In this document: piece by piece, positions 24,629 to 36,243 of the stretch | Layout of the letters: each line of letters starts with the position of its first letter | Position numbering within the stretch: the stretch's first letter is position 1 | Source of the DNA: Paramecium pentaurelia | Lineage: Eukaryota > Ciliophora > Oligohymenophorea > Peniculida > Parameciidae | Assembly: GCA_905183005.1 (NCBI GenBank) | Contig: CAJJDO010000115.1 | Coordinates: 194,105-258,104 of the forward strand | Length of the DNA: 64,000 bases | Direction of reading: 5' to 3' | The notes under the pieces: generated by a model | Databases searched by the model: none | Told to the model about the DNA's origin: nothing | Seen by the model: only the letters and a program-made list of their open reading frames with translations | Position numbers and translations under genes: made by a program

Positions 24629-25889
24629 ATGGGCAATAACCAGGCGAATCAGTTCGAGAACCCTTATGATATCTACAAAACTTATTAAGTAATATCTCTT
24701 TTGATAAATTAGAATCACTGGTATATTGGAGTGGAAAGGGAAGTATAAAAATTAGGATATGATATAAATGTCAGATCAGATCGTTTTCATAAAAGCAACT
24801 TTATTTCCTTATACTAAATAATTAAACCAGAGCCTGAGTAAATTATAACAATGAGTACTAATGAATCTCTCTTCGCAACAGAGTTAGAAAATATGAAACG
24901 ATCTAAAAAAACCATAGATCCATTTAAAGAATTTTAAGTTACAACATTGCTCTAAGATTGTGATCCTTGCTTATAAGATTATGAGAAAAAAATCATTAAT
25001 TAATTATCAACTCTCTCTGGCAGCCTATTAGAAATCTTTTAAACTTTTCGACAAACATAACTTCCTAAAACAAGTCAAGAATTAGATACATTATTAATTA
25101 AATTTAGAGATTCATATGTCTAAGTAATTAAATAATTAATTTTAGATTTTAATACATTATTATGATCTTAGACACTATGCTATTATGAATTAGTGCCAAT
25201 TTCTGAATCTTTAATCACTTCAGTGTCTTGTCACTAATATGATCTTTAATGATGAAATATCTTCTTATGTTTACTAAATCAAAAAGTTGGAATAAATACA
25301 AGAAAATGAAAGGATACATATTAAATTGTTATAATCTCAAAATAAAACTTTGGCAGATTTTGGAACATCTATTAAATTTTGTTTAGATTGCACCACTAGA
25401 GATTACATTTAAACTAAAATATCATCTAAGATTAATACAAATCCACAGAATAATAATAATAATAATCTATAATAATAAGATAATTATGAAACTCTTATCA
25501 TAGAAGATGTTGATATTACATAAATACCATCTAGACCTTAAGCAAGATTGCTTTAAGGTACTTTTTTTCATTAATCACCTTTTGAAAAAGCCATATAGGC
25601 CTTACAACTTATTTAATTTAGATAAACTCCTCATCATAAAATAAAATAGTTAATAATGTGTTTTTAATGTATATATTCTACAATTTTGGATTATTATTAA
25701 TAATTTGCTTAACAACCATCTAATATGAGTACCGATGAAATGATAACAATATTTAATTATGTTTTATGCAAATCAAAACTATAAAACCCATACACTCATT
25801 TTTAAATAATGTAGAAATATTTGGGAAATTTAGATGGTGTTGAAGGTATCTATCTTACTATAATGGAAGCCACCTTTTAGATTGATTGA
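24629..25889 (+). CDS. VPS9-domain protein (Rab5-type GEF), N-myristoylated
   Basis: 404 residues after removing introns 24689-24712 (24 nt) and 25124-25145 (22 nt). It starts MGNNQ, a good N-myristoylation signal. The C-terminal third carries the VPS9 signature: the STDEMITIFNYVLCKSKLQN helix pair (Asp and Tyr of the catalytic helix), then YTHFQIMQKYL and GIYLTIMEATFQ. VPS9 proteins load GTP on Rab5-class GTPases for endocytosis, which agrees with a lipid anchor. The middle is helical and includes an Asn/Gln run. The domain sits at the very end of the protein. Confidence 0.85.
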
Positions 25890-26262
25890 ATTTTATTAAT
25901 ATTCTTTGTTTCTCTTATATCTTTATTTTCACATACAATAGTTTCTCATTTAAACTAATTATTATCTTTAATTAAGAATATCTAATCTGAATAGATTTAA
26001 AAATTTTTATTTGATTTATAATTTTTAATATCGTTTTATAGAGATTTAATGTTAATGTATGTAAATTAAAAAATAATATAATTGATAATCGGTCAAAGAT
26101 TAAATAACTAAGGAATTATTATTATAATCAACTTTTTCTTAACATATTTAAAAATATTAATGCCACCATTATCATAATACTTCTATATTTTCTTATTTTT
26201 AATAAAATAATTGATAAATTCAATACATAAAATATAAATAAAATAAAGTTAATAGAATTACT
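25890..26262. other. intergenic, AT-rich
   Basis: No coding signal or RNA gene seen. It contains the promoter region of the first otubain-like gene. Confidence 0.5.
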
Positions 26263-28665
26263 ATGGGAAATTCTCAAGGAGATGATTAACAATAAATAGA
26301 ATAAGCTTTTACTAAAGATTAAGCAAAGATCCTCTTACAATATAAATAATAAATAAAAGAAGAATTACAATCCAGTCTAGACTATTAACAAAATTAAAAA
26401 TAGAAGATTAATACTTTAGAGATGAGGATCAAAAATATGATATAACAAGAATTTAAAGAATAGATGGAATTTCAATGTGGGATTTTAGAAACAAGATTTC
26501 TGGACTAGCTAAAGCAATAACAAAACAGTGTAATTTAGAACTAAAAACTAATATCACCTTTAGAAATACAATAATTTAATAGCTAACTCAATTATACATT
26601 AATGAGGATGGATGAAATGGAAAAAAAAAGCATTGAAATATCAAACCATCTTTAACGAAATAAAGATTTTGAGACATAAATATAATGTTTGACTGAAAAT
26701 TTTGAATAAAAATTTTAAACTAAAATAAATTAGAATTAAGAGGAATTTTCATAAAAATTTATAGATTTAAGTTTGTTAAAAGATTAAATTATTTAGATTG
26801 AAAGAAATTAAAAGGAAACATGTGAAAGATTTTAAAAATTAGAAAGAAAAAATGAAGAAAAAGTTGAGTTTATAAATCAATAGTTTTCTAAATAGAATTT
26901 AAAATTAGAATAAATGGAAGCTATCTTAGATAATTAAATCCTTATTTAATTGTAAGATTTGCTTAGAAAATAATAACATTAAGAAACTTCAAATAATCCT
27001 AGTTTTTAATAACAATTATGGCAAATAAATAATAAAATTTAAGAGTTATAAAAAGAGATAAATTCTATAAATGCATAAATTGATAAATTAAAGAATGTTG
27101 ATCAAAAGTAAATAGAAAATAATGATTTGAATAAACCATTTAATCAATAAATGAAATTCATAAATCCAAATAATTCTCAATCATCATTAATTAATAAAAA
27201 TCTACCACCTGTAATTAATAATATGCAAACTAATCCAATATCACAGTAAAATTAGTAATTTCTGTTTGGAGTAAATAAATCAGAAAATTAGAATATAAAT
27301 TAGTAAAATTTTTCCAATCAAGCTTAATAAAACCCTATTACATTTTAACCAAAAGATATTTAATAAAAATAGTAGTAAAATTTTAATTTACCAATTAATC
27401 AAAATTTTTAAAAATAACAATTTTAATAATAGTAATTATATCAATAATAATAATAACAATAATAATAGTAATAATAATAATAGTAATAATAATAATAGTA
27501 ATAATAACAATAATAATAGTAATAATAATAATAGTAATAATAATAATAGTAATAATAACAATAATAATAGTAATAATAATAATAGTAATAATAATAATAA
27601 TAATAGTAATAATAACAATAATAATAATAAACTTAATTTAATTAGTAATCAAATGGATAATCTCCAACTAAAATTTTGCAAAAATAGTCATAGTTATTTT
27701 AATAAAATAATAACAGTTAAATATATCATAGATAATGTTAGAGTTTAATTAAAATTCCTTAAAATTAAAATTAAGGTTTTAATTTTGATTAATAAAATAA
27801 ATAATAAATGTAATTAATTTAATAGGATCCTAATAGATATCAATTAAGTACAAATATAATTAATCAAATATATAATGAAACAACTAGAAAGAGATCAGCT
27901 TAAGGAAATTATTTATAATTTATTAGAGAGGTGGAAGATTTTCATTAATTTTGTAAACATTATGGAATCAGGGGTATTCAATAAAAATAACAACTAAAAG
28001 AATTAGTTACTGGTTTCAGAGAAGTTAGAGGAGATGGAAATTGCTTTTATACTGCTTTTGGATTTTAGTTAATTTAAATTTTGATAGGAGAATATACTTC
28101 TTAAGAATTTAATGAATTTATTAATAAATTAAATGGAAAATTTAAATGTTAAATCTAATTAATGAATGAAATATTTAGTAATGATGAATTCCATAATTCT
28201 ATTTATAATGAATTTTTATTTAGATTATAATAATTTAGATAAATAGAAAATAAAGAAGATAGAATTAAGGCATTTATTAAAAATTTTTAAGCTTATGATG
28301 AAATTCCAAATGAAGAAATAGATGGATGTCTATATGGATTATCAACAATATTCTTTAGAAATCTAGCTTATTATTTAGTTTAAAATAGTGATTCAAAATA
28401 ATTGATTGATGATGAATAAACATTATTAAAGTGGGAAACTGAATGTAATTCAAATGAGATTGTCATCTCTATATTAGCAAATTATTTAGATATGTAATTT
28501 TATATTATATTGCTATTTTATAGTACAATTAAATTAATATTTTTTGAAAATGGTGACTTCCATTTGAGAGAATATAATTCAAATTAAAATAAATCAATTT
28601 TATTATTGATTTAACCAGGCCATTATAATATTGGTCTTAAAAACCCTTAATAACTTCCTAACTGA
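26263..28665 (+). CDS. otubain-like deubiquitinase with long coiled coil and polyGln (paralogue 1)
   Basis: 790 residues after removing a 30-nt intron at 28494-28523. It starts MGNSQ (myristoylation signal). Residues ~10-320 are Gln/Lys/Glu-rich coiled coil, then an Asn/Gln-rich region with a long polyGln tract. The C-terminal ~220 residues match a C65/OTU-type fold: VRGDGNCFYTAFGF, with the Asp-Gly-Asn-Cys nucleophile at about residue 594, then a CLYGLSTIFFRN element, the WETECN segment and the closing QPGHYNIG with the catalytic His. Otubains cleave ubiquitin chains, so activity is plausible. Two paralogues lie at 30448 and 36244. Confidence 0.85.
27441..27629 (+). repeat. TAA/TAG/CAA trinucleotide tract encoding polyGln
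   Basis: An imperfect run of TAA triplets interrupted by TAG and CAA, all Gln in this code, so the protein has over 60 consecutive or nearly consecutive Gln. The interruptions (TAG and CAA at irregular spacing) argue against a very recent expansion. On the other strand it reads as polyLeu in one frame, which is only a shadow. It lies between the coiled coil and the otubain domain. Confidence 0.9.
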
Positions 28666-28749
28666 TTTTATTTAATAATAATAATAAACTTAAAATATTG
28701 TTTCTTAAAGAAAATCATTTTTATTAAATTTTATAATATTAATTAAAAA

Positions 28750-30103
28750 ATGACAACTCCCTACATATATTGGTTAAAAGAATCAGCAGCAGTTTAGGAA
28801 TATAGTGTTGTAGGTATAATTGATGGTTCAGGATCAATGTGTGAAGCTTGGAATGACTTATGTAAAGCATGGAATTACTTTGTGACTGGATTCAAAAGTG
28901 TTTATTGTATATAGTATGATGACACAGCAATACTATAAGAAAGTCCATAATTAACTACTTAAAAAGGTGAAGGGACAAACATAGAACTAGGATTTAAAGA
29001 ATTAATAAAGTTAATAAAATCTGGTAATTTATTGCAAAATATTCTCATCGTTTTTGTAACTGATGGAATTGGAGAGCATGATGGTATAAATGAGTACTTT
29101 TAGGAAATGAGTAAGGAATTTGAATAACTTCATTCTTAAGGATATCAATTTAAATTTCATACTTTAGCTTTAGGAAATGACTTTTCTCATTCAGTAGCAG
29201 CTGAATTGAAAATGATTATTCATAATTCAGGGATATTATCATCTCAAATAGACTTAATATAAAATACAAAAATAGATTTTACAAAAGTATTATAAGACAT
29301 TAAGGATGAAATATTTTATTAAATGATACGTGTTGATCCTTAATGTTAATTAACTACTTTTACAGGACCAGTACATAGAGTAACACCAAATTAAGTATTG
29401 TTTACAACAAGTAATTCAATTAGAGTTGGAGGAAAATAAATAAATTTAGATAAAGAGGGTATAACACCAGAAGCATTGGATAGATTCATTCGATAAATAA
29501 TGTCTAAATTAATGGAATTTAATTCAGCAGGTAAGAGTGTTAAATAGGAGTCAATATAAGCATTATAAATAATTGAAAAATTGAAATCTAGAGTAACTTT
29601 TAAAGATGAAGACGATGAAATTAAAAAATTTATTGATTAAAATATATAGAAAATTGAGGAATTTGCAAGTGGAAATCTTAATTTAAATTAATTTGAACCA
29701 CTAAAAGCAGCATAATTTATGCATGAAGTATAAGACCTAATCATAAGAGATAAAAAGAAAATGCAAAGAATAAAGAGAAAATCAGCTGTTCATGCTTAAT
29801 TAACAATGCATCCATAATAGCCAAAAGTAATCTATTAATTTAATAATATAGTAACAAGTAAAAGATTATTACAAAGAATTGGCTTTAAAAAGATTAGAAC
29901 AATATGAAAAGTAATTAAATAATTAAGAGCTATTTGAAGATTTAAAAGAATTTGCAAAATAAAATAAAGTCAAGACTTTAGATTAAATTGTTTATTTAAC
30001 TAAAACTCATGATTTTCAATTGAAAAATATCAAAGAATTTATATAAACAGATGAAGATACAGCCATAGATATGATAGATTTATTTCTAATATCATTAGAT
30101 TGA
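28750..30103 (+). CDS. von Willebrand factor A-domain protein
   Basis: 442 residues after removing the 25-nt intron 29827-29851. The N-terminal ~190 residues form a vWA domain: VVGIIDGSGSM with the DxSxS metal site, the conserved GTNIELGF threonine, and the strand ILIVFVTDGIGEHDG. The C-terminal half is helical and Gln/Lys-rich. Cytosolic vWA proteins of this type act in protein complexes, often with ubiquitin or trafficking functions. It sits between two otubain paralogues on the same strand, 84 bp after the first; a functional link is speculative. Confidence 0.82.
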
Positions 30104-30447
30104 ATTCAATTAATTATAATTATCTGAATTTATATAATAATTATAAATATATTTCTAAATATCGAATTAATTTCAACATTCTTAAAGATTATCTCTAACC
30201 ATCTGACTATCTATAAGAATATTACTTTTTTGTTAATATCTTTTAATTATAAGATTTCAAATTAGAATAATTAATTTAATCAACTGATATTTAATCACAG
30301 TAAAGTAATGTTGATTTAAATCAGAATCATTTATGAAGTTAAAAAGGTATATAATCAGATATTATTTTTAATAAATAAATATTTTAATCTCTTAAGTATT
30401 CTATTTATTTTTTAATAATTTATAATTTTAACGAATAAATTGACTTA
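30104..30447. other. intergenic, AT-rich
   Basis: No open frame, repeat or RNA gene recognised between the vWA gene stop and the second otubain start. Confidence 0.5.
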
Positions 30448-31839
30448 ATGAAATTATTAGATACTTAAGCAAAATCACCATACAAGTAAAGTTATTGATA
30501 TTATTAAAAGAAGAGTTTAAATAATTGAAAATAAAAATTAATGTTAAAATTATCTAAAAAAATATCACGATAATTTAAACTAGAGATCTGATGAGCTAAC
30601 TTTATTATAATAAATTATGATTAATTTAGAAAAAGACATAGCTCGAGCAAAATTAATATTACAGAATAGAATACCTTTTAATTAATCTAATATAGGAAGT
30701 GAAAAGCAATAATAATGTAATTATTATACTCAAAAATACCCAATAAACTTATCAAAATCTAATATGCCAAACATTATCAAAAAAAAATCTAATAAATTAT
30801 TTCTAACTTTTTAGAAAAGAAAAAAGTTGCCATTTGATTATAATCTTATTCAGAAAATAGATGATAGTAAAAATAATTAAAAGTTAGAACATACTATTAA
30901 TGAATCAGTTGAATAGAAATAGAATATGGAAATTAATAATCAAGAAATCTAAATAAACAATAATGAAATCCCTTAGTAAAATAATTAAGATGAATAGTAA
31001 GAAGAACCTTATAAATTAATAAATAAATTTGAGTCAAATTAAGTAAGATTACAAAAGACAATTAATATAATTAAAGAGTTACAGAACAGATCATCAAATA
31101 AAAGAATTATGGAGGAAAGTTAAAAATATTATCTAAGAGAAATAGGAGACTTCAATACTTTATGTAAACATTATTCAATTAAAAAAATAAATAATAAATA
31201 AAATTTAAAGTAACATTGCAATAAAATATAGTTTGTAAGAGGAGATGGAAATTGTTTTTATACAGCATTTATTTATCAATTTTTTATTCATTTACTATTT
31301 ACTTACAATCTTAATTAATATGATCAATTCATTTAATTTGTTTTAGATAAAAAGATTTAATTCAAAATCAATTATGAAGATTTCTAAATTGATGATTAAG
31401 AATTATTAGAAGAATTTCTTTATTAACTTTAGTAACTTCGTCTAATTGAAAACGAAGAAGATAGAAAATAATAACTTTTATCATAATTTATTTAATATTT
31501 TATCTCAGAAGATGGAAAAGGTTGTTTTTACAATCTTTCTTCAATTTTCTTAAGAAATTTATGTGATACTATCTTAGAATTGAGTGAAATGAAAGATTAG
31601 TGTCTAGATAGAGAAAACTTGTTAATTTGGGAAGCTGAATGCAATTACAATGAAATTATCGTTTAAATACTTGCATAATAATTGAAAATGTAAATATATC
31701 ATTTTATGATTTTAGTCATATAAAATTGATATTTTTTTAGAATGGAGAATTTATCATTTAAGAGTATGAAAAAGATTGTTAAAATTAAATTATTCTGCTT
31801 ATATAGCCAGGACATTATAACATAGGATATAATGATTGA
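30448..31839 (+). CDS. otubain-like deubiquitinase (paralogue 2)
   Basis: 446 residues after removing introns 30486-30510 (25 nt) and 31690-31715 (26 nt). The C-terminal domain has QFVRGDGNCFYTAF (nucleophile Cys about residue 261), the GKGCFYNLSSIFLRN element, WEAECN and the closing QPGHYNIGYND. The second intron falls at the same place as in the other two paralogues, directly before the strand leading to the catalytic His. The N-terminus is Gln/Asn-rich and helical but lacks the polyGln run. A first ATG in frame is only possible through the first intron. Likely ubiquitin-chain cleavage; not tested. Confidence 0.85.
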
Positions 31840-32279
31840 TTAAATAAATACAAAAAGTTTATTTTATTTAATTTTCATTTGCTAATAAAGTATATTAATA
31901 AGATTTTATTCATAACTGAAATTTATGATTTGAAGAAATTTAACCTAAAAAATATAAATATAAATTTTTGTTATTAATTTGATTAAAATTTCTAAGTATT
32001 TAATTTAAATTGACAAATCTTTAACATAAATTTTTCTCTTATTCTCTTATCATAAATTAATAATAAAAATTGTTAAAATTAAATATTCTTAATAAGAATT
32101 CTGACTATATCTATTATAAATTTGATTAACCCTAGTTTGGTCGTAAAAATTTAAAATCATTAAATATTTAAGAAATTCTATTTATTTTTTAATTATTTTA
32201 TCGGGAGTTATAAATTAATTTTATTATAACTCCGAAACGATATTATTTAAATCATAAAAAAATTATATTTATAAAGAAT
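31840..32279. other. intergenic, AT-rich
   Basis: No coding or RNA signal seen. Contains the promoter of the kinase that follows. Confidence 0.5.
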
Positions 32280-33661
32280 ATGTAGAATCATAATATTGAC
32301 ATTGAATTTCTTGATAGTGATGAAGAATCTAAGAATATTTAAATTAAATAATAGTGTACACAATATGAAGATATTCCAACTCCTAATATCTTTGGAATTG
32401 TCATAATTAATCAATATAGCAATAAAGTTTAACATCATATATCAAGAAGAGATGTAATTACAGCTTTAGAACACATTGTAATTAAAATATTGAAAGGATC
32501 AATGGTAATTTATATATTCTAATAAATAGAAATAAATAAGACCAATTGATGTTAAGATTGAACCTATTTTATCAACTTCTGTTAAAAAGGCTTGTTGTAT
32601 ATTATAAGTAGGTGAAAACATAATTCAATAGTTAAAAGAATATCAAATGCCTTTACAGTTTAGTGATAAAGATCCAAAAAAAGGTTTGATTGTAATTTAT
32701 GAATTTAAATTTTTTGGATTTAACGAATTTAATTAATGTGATTTACTGAGCAATGGAAAATTTGTTAAGGAATTTTCTGTTATCAAACCATATAAAGAGA
32801 CTTAAAGATTTACATCTATAATTTTGTGCATAAATAAAATTGATTTATAGATTTATGCAATCAAAAAAGTAAGATTAATGGGAGAATTTACTTGGTAAAG
32901 ATTATTTTATAATTAAATTACTTAAATAAGAGAAGTTAAAGCTATGTTAAGACTATAACATCCAAATGTAATTAGATTATATAGTTGGTGGATTGAAAAA
33001 GAGATTAATTAAAGAAATTAGTAATGTTTTTATCTATATTTGCAATAAGAATATGATTCATATTTAGGTTGTAATGATTTATTGCAATTTAGTGTGAAGT
33101 ATCTATTAAATGCATCAGTATAATTTAAAAGAAAAATTATCTAATCTTTAATAAATTAATTAATATCTGGTTTGGAATATATTCATGGTTAAGGATTCTT
33201 TCATAGAGATTTAAAATTAGAAAATGTTCTTGTTACTAGGGATAATGCTGGTGATGTATCCTTAAGAATTTGTGATTTTGATTGGAGCAAAACTCATTTA
33301 AATGATGATGGATAAAATAATAATTGGCTACTACTTAGTAAAGATTATGGCATAGTAGAACTCAACAATGGAATATAAGAGAAAGGAATTGTTTATGATG
33401 CTAGAGAAGAATTGTTTTAAGTTGGAATAATTATATTAGATCTTTGTGATCCAAGTTTAACTAAAGAATAAAGAATTCTAATTCAAATGAATGCAAAAAA
33501 TAAGTAAAATTTATGGTTATATTTATAGTTAATTTAGACCCCACATTCAATAAGATTATCAACCTGAGTTATAAATTATATCAGCATTACTTAGAAAGGA
33601 ATATAAATCTGTAAAAGAATTAAGAATTTCACCTCTTTATAATAAATACATCCAAATGTGA
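32280..33661 (+). CDS. eIF2alpha-kinase-like (PEK/GCN2 group) protein kinase domain
   Basis: 443 residues; introns 32505-32529 and 33504-33528 (both 25 nt). The kinase core includes the VAL-type lysine segment (YAIKKVRL), HPNVIRLYSWWIE (the Trp-x-Glu pattern typical of PEK/GCN2 kinases), YIHGQGFFHRDLKLENVL and the catalytic Asp. DFG is changed to DFD (ICDFDWSK) and there is a region of extra length before the last helices. The group phosphorylates eIF2alpha under stress. The altered Mg-binding motif means activity is uncertain. The N-terminal ~140 residues match nothing I know. The protein lacks the regulatory domains of GCN2, so it could also be a degenerate relative. Confidence 0.72.
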
Positions 33662-34515
33662 TAAACAAATATTCTTATCAATCATTAAATATTAATCTTT
33701 TATTTACTATTCTTAATGTGTGGCGATTTAATAATTTAAATAGAATTTTTAATTAAATAAATATTCTAAATACCTTAAAAAAAGGATCTCACATTTTAAT
33801 ATTTTATATAATAAAATATGATATAACCAAATTCTTTGAGCCTTAGAAGACAAAAAGAAAAGGGCTAAAATGATCATGTTATAATTATAACAACCAAATA
33901 AATAACCAGAGAATTAGCTTTTAGTATAGTTAGACCAATTAACATATTTGATTTTTTTTTTAAACATAAACAATCATTCCTCCTTAGTTCTTTTCAAAAT
34001 GTCTTGGCTTTTAGTAAATAATCTTAAAATCCTTTTTGATATAGATCTAATTAAAATCTCTCATTGTGATTTTGAACATAATGTATAAAATTAGATAACG
34101 AGGGTTTTTGATAAAAGTATTTTATTTCAATTATAAAAGGTTGTTCTTTAGATGTAAATATCTTTATATATTAAGAGAAAACTAATTTTAATTTAATAAT
34201 TTTTTGATCATAAAAAGATTGAAAATTAAGATAAAAAAAGATTTTACTAAATTATTTATAAACATATCATTTAGTATATTAAAATAACGAATAGATTTAA
34301 TTTTCTTCAATTATATGATAAAGTATTATAATCTTGTTAAATTAAAAAGTTAACTTATTATAAATCTACTAAATTAAATTAATTACTAATATATATAGAA
34401 TAAACATTTGCTAATTAACACAATAGTTAAAAATCTCTACAGATTAGTTTTATTATTGTATTTAATTATAACTAGTTAAATATTCATAAGTGTTTCAATG
34501 TGCAATTATATGTTA
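33662..34515. other. 0.85-kb intergenic region
   Basis: AT-rich, lying between convergent genes. I see no conserved coding segment under the TGA-only code and no repeat of note. Confidence 0.5.
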
Positions 34516-35978
34516 TCACTAATATAAAGCCCAATAAAGAGCAGATATGTGGCTTATTGTCTTACTTTATAAAGTTTTGATTATCACTTCTCTTTGATAA
34601 CCATATTATTCAATCTATATAAAATAAAATAAATACTTAACAAATAATTCTTAAATCTAAATTAGAATTTTGTTATTATTTAGTTTACTTAAAATCGATA
34701 TCTTTCATCCAAATATGCTTCATAATTTCAGGTAAGGTACATCTTAATTTAGGATTAATATTTAAAATAGATTTCATTAAATCTACAGCTTCATTTGAAA
34801 GATTTGCCTTTTTAATTTCCATAAAATTTAATAATCCACTTTAAATCTATTGATTCAATTCATTCATATTATTTCCTTTGAATGGTGTTTTACCAATTAA
34901 TAAAATATACAAAAGAATTCCTGAACTCCATATATCACTTGCAAATCCCTCATATCCACTTTTTTATGTCATAATTTCAGGAGCCAAATAAGCTGGAGTT
35001 CCACATTATTCTAGTATTTTCTATCCTTTTACAATCTATCGACTTACTCCAAAATCACATAATTTAATTTATTCTCCTTATAATAATATATTATCTAATT
35101 TAATATCTCTATGTAAAATATTATGGTTTTGCAATATTTAAAGTGCTTGTATCAATTATCCAAATATATTTTTGGCCATCTATTCCGATAATGGTTTTTC
35201 TTTAGTAAATTTGATTAAATCTCCTCCTTCTACATATTCCATAATTAAATAAATTTATCTTTTGGTTTCAAATACTTCATATAATCGAATACAGCATTTA
35301 TAAGGTTATAAGAGTTTCATTAAAGTGATTTCTTACATCAATCTTTTTTTAGCACTTTCATTTTTTAGACTTGATTTATCAATAATTTTCATTGCCACTT
35401 TTACTCCAGTCAAAATTTAGATTCCTAAACAAACTTTAGCAAAAGCCCCTTTCCCTATTACGGAACACAGCTGCCTATTTTAAGTTTATATATCAAACCT
35501 TATAATAATCTGCTGTTGTTGTAGGTATTCTTTTTTTCAATTTAATAGTATTTGCTATTCTGTTAGCCAAAATTACACGTTCTTTCATTAAATCTTCATC
35601 CATTTTAAACTGTGGTTCATTTAATTACAATAAGAAATCTTAACAATCTGCTAATTCAATTTCAGGACCTAATAGGTCTCCTAAAATTCTAGGAATTTTA
35701 TCCTCTTTAGGTCCATTTGAAGTAGATCTTGTACGAGCAGAAGAAGTAGATCTAGTCACACTTATATTTGTTATTTGTTTTTTCTATTTGACTAAATCTA
35801 TTTTCACAGCTTCCACTTTATTATTATTATTCTTAGTAATCGAAGTGACAGGACGAGATGCTATTGGTTTAGGTAATGTTTTCACAGATGACTAATGAGA
35901 ATGATGAGATTAATTAGCAGATAGTGTTATGCATTTCACTTATTTAACTTGCTGATTTAATTTCTTCAGTTAACTCAT
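34516..35978 (-). CDS. CAMK/SNF1-MARK-like protein kinase with C-terminal helical domain
   Basis: 470 residues after removing introns 34615-34636 (22 nt) and 35471-35498 (28 nt, ending CAG). The N-terminal ~160 residues are Ser/Arg/Lys-rich and low-complexity. The kinase domain has IGKGAFAKV, VAMKI, LIMEYVEGGDL, HRDIKLDN, DFGVS and GTPAYLAPE, all active-type motifs. After the domain, splicing the 22-nt intron adds a short helical end (IEQYGYQREVIIKTL) reminiscent of the UBA/KA1 tail of SNF1/MARK kinases. Expected to be an active Ser/Thr kinase. The 5' intron choice (28 nt) is the only one that gives both a continuous glycine loop and no stop. Confidence 0.87.
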
Positions 35979-36243
35979 TATAAACAGTTAATTTATTAAA
36001 TATATATATAATCATAAATAAAATCCTTTCTATTAATAATAATAAAACCATTTATTAATGATTTTAGAAATCAAATAAAGGTTTCTATATTGTTAATTTA
36101 TAATATTTCATTTTTCACTGCTATCTCATGTTTATATAATAATATGAGAAATTATAGAATTATATTTAAACCTAATATTTTAGATCTATTTGATAATTCT
36201 AGTAATTAATATTTACAAATTCTCTTTGATTATCATAAATAAG

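Noticed and set aside
27436..27618. polyLeu frame on the minus strand
   Set aside because: Antisense of the polyGln-encoding TAA/TAG/CAA tract in the first otubain gene.
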